Below, in pieces: positions 1 through 10,900 of a DNA stretch of 64,000 bases. The translations under genes and the position numbers were made by a program. Origin of the DNA: Plantago major (lineage: Eukaryota > Streptophyta > Magnoliopsida > Lamiales > Plantaginaceae); the NCBI GenBank assembly GCA_026545765.1, contig CM048840.1:48658580-48722579 (forward strand). Direction: 5' to 3'. The number at the start of each line of letters is the position of its first letter. Positions within the stretch are counted from its first letter, which is position 1. Under the pieces are notes generated by a model, which searched no databases, was not told the DNA's origin, and worked only from the letters and a program-made list of their open reading frames with translations.

Positions 1-149
1 CCTTTACGCCTTCCATCCCATGGAAAACAAAACCCATAGAATTCAAAAATACATACGTTATTTGTTTGTTCCTATGCTAAGTGTCCGTGGATAACGACAT
101 CCCGAGTCAACTTTCCGCTATTTTATTAATTTGTAGGCTTTCGACTAAT

Positions 150-1043
150 AATAAATTTAAATATTTGATTGTATTTAGGAATTACATGCATACACACTTA
201 AACATCCGATGTTGAATAGTTTCAAGAGAATTAGAATCACACATAAGGCAAGTAGGAGAAGCGGTCATTTGTTTCCGGTAAAGTACTAACGCAGTAGGCA
301 AACCATCATGGACGCACAACCATAAGAAATATTTTATTCGGGGAAGCAAACGCAACTTCCACAACCAATGTCATGGGAGTAGTGGTTTAGGAACCATAGT
401 ACTGATGATGGAGTTATAAGCCGACTTAATTGTAAAAATTTGTAAAAGATCAGCTGGCTTACATACTCCATCAGATTTAGGAACTAAAGGAAGGGGAACC
501 GCCAAGACAAAATAACAAATATGCAAAGGAAGAAGGGTAGGGAACAAGGAGATACCAACCAAATACTTTTATTTATAAAAAGGCCAAGCATTTTTACACA
601 ATGATCTGTTGAATTTATAACTCACTGTAATGTGATCAGACATTTTTAACTCTACTAATACAACAGATCAGACATACGACTCTACCAATACAATGATCAG
701 ATTTACGTTTTATTTGAAAATACCAAAACACTATAGGCCTTTTTTGTAAACTTGGGTGCAAAATTGGTATACAGAACCAATTTTCCCAAGGAAGAACCCG
801 TATTAATTTGTCCAAAGCCCAACCCCCATCAGAAATAAATTCATGGACCTTTGGCCATTCTTTGATGCATTCCAAGGAATGAGAATTAATGGAATCCACT
901 TTGTCAATAGTATAAGTAGAAATTGTAGCAAAAGGCAGGCGTTTGAATATTTCGCTACTTGAACCTATAAAATTGAATAGGAAAAAATAATCTAAAATAA
1001 ATAAATAATACAAAAAGGTACAACATACTAAAATTGCCTCCAC
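150..1043 (-). mobile_element. L1-type LINE, 3' fragment of ORF2 (decayed)
   Basis: The minus strand reads, in order, a stretch typical of the region downstream of the LINE reverse transcriptase (around 1000-720, with tryptophan- and leucine-rich text ending in VFWYFQIKRK), then FTIKSAYNSI at about 450-420, then a zinc-binding reverse transcriptase domain (zf-RVT) at 364-182 with the pattern P-R-I-K-Y-F-L-W, T-C-L-M-C-D and H-R-M-F-K-C. In L1 elements this cysteine/histidine domain lies at the C-terminus of ORF2, so only the last part of the element remains. The pieces lie in different frames and are separated by stops. The endonuclease and the catalytic reverse transcriptase motifs are absent. 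The opposite orientation to the L1 at 2910-8583 makes it a separate insertion. Confidence 0.75.
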
Positions 1044-1159
1044 AGGATACTAATATGAAGTAAATCTTATTGTTAAGAAAATTAAGAAGTTCAAAAAGTA
1101 CAAACTAAAAAAATCATAGTCTAAATAATAACATGATAAGAAGAATAAAAGAGTAAGGT

Positions 1160-1228
1160 AATGCAGACTAGACTCGAATTTGAGACATGAATTCTCCATC
1201 AAAGCATTCTACCACTAGGTCATTTATA
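1160..1228 (-). repeat. tRNA-derived SINE head (possible)
   Basis: On the minus strand, CTAGTGGTAGAATGC (1218-1204) matches a tRNA-like pol III A box, and AATTCGAGTC (1180-1171) matches a B box with one mismatch. The spacing of about 25-30 bases is typical of tRNA-related SINEs. The tract is too short and has no acceptor stem, so it is not a functional tRNA gene. The 3' end of a SINE is not clear. Confidence 0.35.
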
Positions 1229-1235
1229 GTTTCGT

Positions 1236-1922
1236 TACCTTTTTTATACATAAAAGATAACATATAATAACACTACTATAAATTTTGGGCCCCCAAATTT
1301 TCGATGCCCGGTGCGGGCGGCCTTAGCCACCACTGCAAAAGACGTAACATAACTAGGAATGGTGCTTGTAATAGATTGAATCAAAACCGACATACTGTTC
1401 ATGTTGGATTTGATTTGAAATTCAGACAATACTTAGTAATGTGTTTTTCAATTATATTATATAATTTTATTAAAAGTATATTTTAATATATAATTTTATT
1501 AAATATTTTTTCAATATAATTTACTAGTAATATAGTCAAAATAAAATAAAAAATTACTCAAAATGTGACATGAGCAAGTTTATAACATCATGCATCCAAA
1601 CTATGGACAAAACCTTAACGTAACAGTAATCTTTCAACTCATACAATCATGTAAATCTAATCAATAAAGAAACAAATAAGTAAGAAAAGTAGTACAAAAA
1701 GATGAACAAATTATGCTCTAACATGAAACAAGAGTCATTTAGAGTACAAACTTGAGGCAATCTATTCAGATGATTGCCAATTCCTTCTTGTTCCTTTCGG
1801 CACTAAAAGACCAAGACCATATTCTCAATGTTCAAAGAGCTCCCGTTTCTTTTAGACCATTCCACTTGCACTGCGATTACGACTTGCAACGAAATCCGGT
1901 TGTTGACATGCATTGGTGGGTT
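1236..1922. other. AT-rich region downstream of AIL5, no gene seen
   Basis: This stretch lies just past the stop codon of the AIL5-like gene and should hold its 3' UTR and polyadenylation signals. Short GC-rich text at 1285-1340 resembles the ends of decayed DNA transposons, but I could not find a matching terminal repeat. The rest is AT-rich and has no recognisable coding sequence. Confidence 0.4.
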
Positions 1923-4900
1923 TCACTCAAGACCAAAAATTGGAGTCTGAAAAGCCGAAAAGTTAGGCTTCCCTGGCTGGTATGGAGGAATCGGTTGCGG
2001 AATCCAGTTGCTATTACTAAATGCTAGTGGATCATGATTTGTGCCATTGTTTCCATTTATGGCCACAGAACCTGAACTCGTTGTGCCACTACTACCTTGC
2101 TCGTCCTGCTGCTGATGCTGATCGTAGTAACCACCAACAAACATATCCTCACTAGAACTCGGGTGAAACTCCATGCTCAAGGGTTGAGAATTTGCAGTAC
2201 TGCCGATATTGCACGGAGTACTATTTGTCACTGCATTATTTTGATACCCTATAGCAGCCCACAAGCTTGCTGATTGATCTTGCTTGATAGGGAGGGCAAA
2301 GTTAATATCTGCAGTCGAATTTTGGGATGGGAATGCACCTGAGGCGACCGAGGAGAGGTTGCTCGTGTTATTTTGATGATCATCTGAATGAAGTGCGTCC
2401 AAGCTCTTATTGTTGTCAACTATTTGCAACTCGGATGAGGTTTTGCATTTATTATTAGTTATGCCCCCGACTGGTAAATTGCTACTAGCTATGCTCTTGA
2501 CGTCGTATCGGCTCATGTCAAAGTTCGTGACCGCATTTAGCCCCCGAAACTTTATCGCCGCAATGTCGTAGGCTTCTGCAGCTTCTTCTTGAGTGCCTTA
2601 TACAACATATCATACAAATACATCCATTAGCATATAGTGACAAAACCCGAAAGAAGTAAATCACAAACGAAAAAATTGAAATGTGTAGAGATCCAGAGAA
2701 TTAATCCATTTACGGTTTTCTCTACCAATGTCCAATTCATGTGGGCTCATTTCACCGTGAAATAATTTCATCTCATTATAGTTTTATTACACAACTGTCC
2801 CCATTTCTCAATAAACCAACCTTAAAACAAAAATTAGTATATTCCTTAACCTAATCTCTGCATTAATGTTTCCGATTCAACAACTATAATGAATATGTTT
2901 AGATAATTTCCAGGAGCCAAGGGACCGGGCGAGCATGGGTGCGGCCGTGCCTCCAATGAACCTTTATATATATATGTAGCATGTTAATTATATGTGTTTG
3001 TTTTTGGTTTTGTGGGTATTATTGATGATATGCAAGTTCAAATCCTCACTTCCACCATCTTATTTCACGCACGGATTTTCCTTCCCTTTTTCTCATTTAC
3101 AAAGCATGTATTAATAAATTTATTTCAACCACGACTATATACAAATTTATAATTTATATATCTTGCACCGTCTAAACTTGAAATCTGGCTTCGCCCCATA
3201 TAATTTCATCTTTTCCCAAAACAATCATTATAAGTTCATTTTTTTGATCTCTAGAAAACACACACTCACGGTGCGAATCTAGATGCGATTCTGATTACAA
3301 CTACTTTCCTTCGTAAATCCGACGGTTGATACGCCGATTCCACGAGAAGGAGAGATGGAGGATTTTGCTGATGCGGATGAATTGCTTGCTGATGAAGAAG
3401 AGGACTTGGCGGAGACTGGAGAGGTGCGTGAACAGAGGTATCGATTGCCGGAATTGCCAGAAATTGGGAGGGTTGAGCAGAATCGAAATCGGAGATGGAA
3501 TAGCCTGTTTTCTGGCAATCGGCGAGTGGAGAATGGCTGTGCTAGCTGTGGAGTATACGCCGCCGATTAATCGTGATTTGCTTGAATTCACGAAGGATGA
3601 TGTTGCTGAGAATGTTGAATATTGGCAGTATGCGTTGATTGGTACTATTGTTGGATTTGCGTATTCCTTTGGAGGCTCTTAAGCGGTTTATTGTTCAACG
3701 GTGGCCTGTTGAACCTTCCGTTCATGTTGCTGAGCAGGATGTTTATGTGTTCCGGTTTGATTGTGAAGAGGATATGCTTTCAGTGTTGGAAGGAGGTCCT
3801 TGGATGGTGAAAGGTTGTTATCCTTTACTTTTGAAGGAATGGACACCAGGAATGAAGCTCCATCCGAAAAGCTTGCAGAATTTTCCGGTTTGGATACAAT
3901 TTCCTTCACTGGATCTGCAATTTTGGTTGCCTTCGATTTTAGGGCGTATTGCGAGTTTAATTGGTAAGCCTAGTTATATTGATAAAATGACTGCCACACG
4001 TGAAAGATTGTCATATGCTCGAGTGCTTGTTGAGCTTACTGCTGGAGAAAAGATTATTCATTCTGTTAAGTTGAAAGGGCCTGATGGAACTGTGTTTGAT
4101 CAGAAAATTGTTTATGACCAGTGCTTTAAATGCTATAAGTTTGGACATAATGCTAGGAATTGTACTTTTGTGCCTAATCAAGCTTGGATTCCGAGGGATG
4201 CTAGTGAGTCTGGTCCTTCTACTACTGTAGTTGGAGTTGGTCCTTCTGTGACTACTCAACTCCATCAACAACAGCAGGATTTGGTGGGGACTTGTGTGGA
4301 ATCTGTTGGGTTAGGTGAGCAGGATGTACAGGCTGCCTCACATAGAGTAGTGACTTTTGGTTCTCATGTTACTACTGCTTTGCCGACATATGGGGGCGCT
4401 CAGGTTTCTTCTGAGATTGGTGGTTCTAGCGGATTGATGCAACCAGGCTCTGAACAATTTGCTGTGGACAATGGTCTTTCTGAAAGAGTATCTGCTAGTG
4501 GTTCTATTGGCTATAATTTGGTGGAACAAACGGGTTTCTGATCCTGGACATCTATCTACTAATGCCGATAGTGGATGGCATACTGTGGTACACAGACGAG
4601 GTACAGGTAAGGCTTGAGTGGGACAGCGTGAGGAGTTGAGGATTGGGAGTACCCAAATGAATTTGAGACAAAATAAAAGGAGGGCAGCTGGCCCGCATGG
4701 AAAGTCTCCATGTTTGTGTGTGGAAATTGAGAGGACTGAATGATCCTCTCAAGCAAAGAGCCTTGAGAAAGGTTTTATATGATTATAAGTGTGCTATAGG
4801 GGTTGTGTTAGAAACTAGGTTGAAAGGTTTACAGTATGAGAAAGTGTTAAAAGCTATGGCTTCTGAATGGAGTTTTGAAAGTAATGTTGAGTTGGAGAAG

Positions 4901-7900
4901 AATTGTAGAGTTCTTGTTCTCTGGGATCAGAGTAAGGTGGATCTAAAATTGGTTAAGAAGACTGATCAGTATATCCATTGTCAGGTTAATACTAGAGATA
5001 AGAGCTGGATGGGTCTGTTTACTTTTGTTTATGCCCATAACACTATGGAACAAAGGAAGCAGCTATGGAAAGATCTTGTTACTTTGAGTAGTGGGGTTCA
5101 TTGTCCTTGGGCTGTTGTCGGGGATCTGAATGTGTTACTTGATATTAGTGAAAAATGGAATGAGGAGCATGGGTGTATGCCAGTAGGGGATGAGCTTAGT
5201 GAGTTCTTGGCAGCTTCTGGGTTGTTAGATCATCCATATTGCGGTCCAAAGTTCACTTGGACAAATTCTCATACCTATTGTAAGTTGGATCGAATTCTAG
5301 TTAATGATAATTGAACTTCCAATCAGCGGGATTCTACAGTTCAATTCCTCCCTTGTGGAGTTTCCGATCACTCTCCTGGAATTCTTCGAGTCTTTCAATA
5401 GTGTTTGAAAAGATCCATTCCTTTTCGTTTTAAAAATATTTGGGTCCAGGATGCTCATTTTCTAGAGGTGGTGGCTGATCAATGGCATGTTAATATTCAA
5501 GGTTGTAAGATGTTTCAGTTGGTGCAAAAGTTAAAAGCTGTGAAAAGGGCTTTGAAGAGTCTTAATACTGGTAGGTTTCAACATCTGAATAGACAAGTGG
5601 ATGATAAGTTGGCAGAGCTACAGGGATTGCAACTCCTTTCCTTACAGAATCCTAGTGACAATGATGTGAAGATTCAGGTTTCTAATGCTAGGCAAGTTTA
5701 TGAGGAAGTGTTCAGGTTATATACTCATGAACTTCATCAAAGGTCTAAACAGGACTGGCTTGAGGATGGGGATAGATGCACTCGGCTCTTTTACAATAGT
5801 GTGAAGCATAGAAGGAAGAAGAATGGTTTACATGTTATTGGGTTCTGATGGGGAAGAGTATAGTACTAGAGCTGATAGTGTAGCTCATGTACTGAGTTTC
5901 TATACTACTCTTTTTGGGACAGCTCAGGTGGTTCAGCCCATTTATCCAGGGGTGGTAAGGTCAGGGGTTCTTGTTACTCCTCTTATGAACTCATCTTTGA
6001 CTATTGATTTTACTGCAGGAGAAGTGAAGGCAGCTCTCTTTTCTATGAATGATTTAAAGAGTCCTGGGCCTGATGGCATGAACTCCTGTTTTTTTTAAGA
6101 ACAGTTGGTCTGTTACAGGTACTTTAATGATTCAGGCTATTCAGGAGTTTCAAACAACAGGGAGGTTGTTGAAACAAATCAACTTCTGTTACTTAAATTC
6201 CCAAAGTGCCTAATCCTTCTTATATTACTGAGTATAGGCCTATTTCTTGCTAATAGGTTGAAAACTTTGATGCCTGATCTTATTGATTGTAGCCAGAGTG
6301 CTTTTGTGGTTGGTAGGGACATTTTTCAAAATATTTTCCTTGCTCAAGAGTTGATTAGAGGCTATAATAGGAAAAATGTTTCTCCAAGATGTATGTTTAA
6401 AATTGATTTGCAAAAAGCTTATGATACTGTTAATTGGAGTTTTTTGAATCATGTTTTGCTTGAAATGGGTTTTGATAAGTGGTTTGTGCATCTGGTTATG
6501 GTCTGTGTGTCTTCTTCCAAGTTTTCTTTTTGTATTAATGGGGTGCTTGAAGGTAATTTGGATGGTAGGCAAGGATTAAGACAAGGAGATCCCTTGTCTC
6601 CTTACTTGTTTGTGTTTTGTATGTATTACTTGGCTAGGTTGTTTAGGGTTAGGGTCTCTTCTATGGCTGGCTTTAGGTATCATCCAAAGTGCAGGAAACT
6701 CAATTTGTGCCATATGGTGTTTGCTGATGACCTGTTGCTTTTCTGTAGAGGAGATAGAGATTCTGTAGCTATTTTAAAAGCTGTGATTGATGAGTTTTCA
6801 GCTGCCTAAGGTTTGCAAATTAACATGGGGAAAAGTACTGTTTTCTTTGCAGGGGTAAGTGCAAGCAAGAAATCAGAGATGAAACAGGTTTGGGATTTTC
6901 AAGAAGGTATGTTTCCTATTAGGTACTTGGGGGTTCCTTTAAGCCCTAGGAGGCTGAAGGTTTCTGAATATGATTCTCTTATTGCTAGCAAGCTGAAAAG
7001 AATTCAGAGTTGGACAGGTAGAAATCTTAGTTATGCTGGAAGACTTCAACTTGTTAAGTCTGTTTTGTATAGTATTCAAGGTTTTTGGGCACATGTTTTT
7101 CCTTTCCCTGCAGCTTTCCCTGCAGCTGTGATAACCAAGATTCATAGGATTTGCAGGACTTTCTTGTGGTCTGGTACAGATATTGGTAAGAAGTGTCCTA
7201 TTGCTAGGAAGTCCATCTGTCAACCCTTTGTCTGTGGTGGTTTGCAGATAAAGGAAGTGCTTGGCTGGAACAAGGCTGTTTTAGGAGCTCAGTTTGTTGG
7301 TTTTGGTGCTCAAACAGGTAGAAGAACTTTGTGGCAGAATTGGATGGAGCATTATAAGCTCAAGGGAGTTAGCATTTGGATTATTAGAGCTTAGCCTAGT
7401 GACTCCCCATGGTGGAAGGCTTTGCTGAAAATCAGAGATGATATTTTAAGGTTGGATCCTTTTATTGTGCAGGCGCCTATAAACAATCAGACAAGGAAAG
7501 GTATTACCTCTTCACTATATCTTTTCTATTGTCCCGAACGTCCAATTGTGCCTTGGTATCAACAGGTTTGGAATGATTCTTCCCCTCCTAGAGTTTCTTT
7601 TATTCATTGGATGGTGATGCATAGGAAATTAGCTACGAAGGATAGAATCAAACGTTTTGTTTCTCTTCCTACTTTGGCTTGTGATCTTTGCAACCTGTCT
7701 AATGAATCTTTGAAACATCTTTTCTTCCATTGTGGCTTTGCTCAAGAGGTTTGAGAACTATTATGAATGCTGTGAATATGCAAGTGGCTGTATATGATAT
7801 TGACTGGTGGGCTGATTGTTTTGCCAGCTCTAGTCTTGGTAAATCTGTTGTTTATCAGGTACGAGTAGCTGCTTTTGGGGAAATTGTTTGTGCTATTTGG

Positions 7901-10900
7901 TATGCTAGGAATGCTGCGGTGTTCACAAAATCCACACAGACCGCCCAAAGTGTTTGTAAGAATATTGCTTTTACTCTTAGTAGTCTCATTCACAAGAAGT
8001 ATGGGAAATCTCTTAATAGGTTTCTAAAGAGTACCTTGAGTAAGTTGGCTGTTATCTGAATTTTTTTTTAATCCAGTTTTCTTACTTGATTTCTGGAAAG
8101 ATTGGTTTTGGTGTTTGCTGCTTGTGTCAAGTTCCTTTTGGCTGGTTGTGCGAGTATATGGTGATGGTTTCTTTGTTTCTTTCCCTCGTCTTCTCCCTCC
8201 CACGGAGAGTGAGATCACTACTGGAAAACTAAAGGCGTCTGAGCAGATTCACTACTTGATTTGGTATCTGGAGATTGGTCACAGGCTTAGCTCCTGGAGC
8301 CATGTGATATCCATTTTCCCTTGTGGGGGCTAGAGTACATCTGGAGTTTGTGGCATGTTGCCAGTCTGATTCGATGTATTTGTTTCTAGTTTGTAGTTGA
8401 ATTTTGAGCTTTAGGATGGAATCATAGTCGTAGTACTAGAGTTCCGCTATTCTCGTTGCTTACCTTTAGGTAGTGATCTATGTTTGTTTTGTTAGGCTTT
8501 TAGCCTTACTTTTTCCGAGCCTTTCTTTTTCCGATTGGGGTTTTCCCTCTTATCTGTATGTACTCTCTGTTGTGCGAAAAAAAAATATGTTTAGATAATT
8601 TTATCTTCTTTTAACAATTTATGTAGCCAAAATTAAGTCATAAGTTAAAATTAAAAGTACCGTCGTCTTCTTCTCCTTCCAATTACTTCTCCTCCTCCTA
8701 ATTACGATCAGTCTCAACTTATTCGGAATTACAACTCAAAAGGAAAAATAATCTAATTAATTAGCCGTAGCTCATATTTCACACCCTTATATATGTTGGA
8801 TTTTTATCATTTTTGTTATTTTATAATTCAACTTCGACTTTCAAATAACAAATTGCACGTGTTTCCGATTGCCTCGGTCATCTCAAGTGCTAAAATAACA
8901 TGAGTCCGTTATATTCTAGTTCACTTATCAAGAATTTGTGCAATTAATGCATTAATTTGTATTACTTCCGACTCCTTTCAACCCCTGTCTCGGTATCAAC
9001 TTATCAATTTACTTTTTTATTTGTCCCAATCTCAAATTCTCATACATTAAATAGTATGCCCTATATTGTACTCTATTTGGGAGAAGTGTTACATTGATTG
9101 GTCAATTTGTCTTGAGTTTGTGCAAATTACTCATAAACGATAATAGTAAATAATTTAATAAAATCATATAATAAAAATTTAATTACTAAATTTTCATTAT
9201 ATAATTTTAATAATTTATTTATTAATATCGTTTAAGAGTAAATTATGGTCAAACGCGGAGACAGTTGACCGCAGAATAGTAAAATGTAACACTTTTTCTG
9301 AAATAGAGGGAGTATTTATTATCTCTCAAGTTTTATTCAGTCAACCTTATATTTTATAAATTGTCTTATATTTATATAATTTGTTCTTAAAACTCAATGC
9401 CCAACTCAATTGAAAGTTAGGAGGGTGTATACTAATTAGGTCATTGCAAGGTTTATCAAAAACTTGATCTCTCGATTGATGGCATTAAAAAAAAAAAAAG
9501 AACAAGAAGTTTGGAATGAGTATTTAATTGGACCACGAAAGAAGAAACATGACAAAGTTTTAACAGGCTGTTTGTGTAGTGGCTAAAACCCGGTTTTAAT
9601 CGAGTTATCATTTTCATTATGTTGCCAGGCAGTTTTAATCGCGTTGAACAATACTCATTTTTAATTACCAACTATTCATAATTCAATTAAATTTTATCTT
9701 TCTACCTACAATTTTTCTCACTTCACTTTTTCATTTATTATAACAACCTTAAACCAATCAAATAACATTAAAAACTCTTACACACATCACTTCACTTTTA
9801 CACGCCCTATATAACAATCCTATAAAACCTATAAAACTTTAATTTCATCCCAAACACAATTTTTCAAAACCCAAATATAATTCAGTTACTATTTACGATT
9901 AAAACCCTGTCCATTTTAATCGATTCCCAAACAGCTACTAAATGTCTAAAAATGATACTCCATATTCTCTGCATATATAATGCAACCGATGATATCGCCA
10001 CATACGAATGGCCACGTAACGCATTGATTGGTAGCTGTAGACTATATGCACAAATTGCTGATATATTAGACATCACCGCTATGAGGAACCAATAGTAACC
10101 AAGTGACTATTAAAAGCTACATGTGCTTTTCTGCAATTTTTGGCATACTAGACTTATCATTTTTCTGCCAAATAATTGATTGATGATTTTATCTTCTTAC
10201 GTTACGTTAGTCTAATTAATTAATTCATATTGTTCTATAGTATATAAAATAAAAATAAATTATTAAAACTTACTAAAAGTGCCAAGATAGAGATCTTTGT
10301 TGCCGGCAACCCGTCCAATCCTTGCTTGCCACCTTCCATGCTGGTGGTGCCTGCATGCAACAACTATTACGACTCTCACTCTACTTCTTAATTTTTTAAT
10401 TTTTATGATGATAAAAATATTACTTATTGGTGAATTTATTTGTAATTAATTTTAGTATTAAACATAATTAAGAAACTTATAATTATTAGTAATGTCACCT
10501 CGTTACTCCTCTGTAAATTGATGCTCCCCTAGAGAATCCACTGCTTTTTCTGCATTTTATTTTGAACAATAATTAGCTACACAAAAATAATTAATATGAC
10601 GAAACTTTTAATTAATTTCATCTAAAAAAAGGAAAAAAGATGGATGAAGGTGGTCTTCAAGTACCTTCGAAGTGAAGCAACAAATTCTTGCCTAGTCATG
10701 TTCTTCATTTCCTCCATTTCTTTCTCATAATCTGACACCTAATTAATCAAACAGCATAAATTGATTACTACATATTTATTTTAACTGATTGAAAGAATTG
10801 AGCTGGGTATATGAAAAAATAAATTGAGCTTAACTGGAAAATTGGTAGTCGTGGTTGGACCCCAGTATTTGAGAGCAGCAAGATCGTAAGCTCTTGCAGC

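Larger units (their letters stand above)
2910..8583 (+). mobile_element. L1-type LINE, nearly full length, in intron 8 of AIL5 (antisense to the gene)
   Basis: A 5.67-kb non-LTR retrotransposon flanked by an exact 18-bp duplication. It has a 5' leader of about 440 bp (2910-3354), a decayed ORF1, a decayed ORF2 (endonuclease, reverse transcriptase, zf-RVT), a 3' UTR of about 520 bp (8060-8575) and an A tail (8577-8585). The first 300 bp of the leader (GC-rich at 2925-2960, AT-rich afterwards) look unlike the rest and could be an older passenger or part of the 5' UTR. Several in-frame stops and frameshifts show that it is no longer active. It stands opposite to AIL5 transcription, so the gene transcript carries it as antisense sequence that is spliced out. 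Confidence 0.92.

Noticed and set aside
1160..1228. Functional tRNA gene
   Set aside because: A and B boxes are present but the tract is too short and has no paired acceptor stem; a SINE head fits better.
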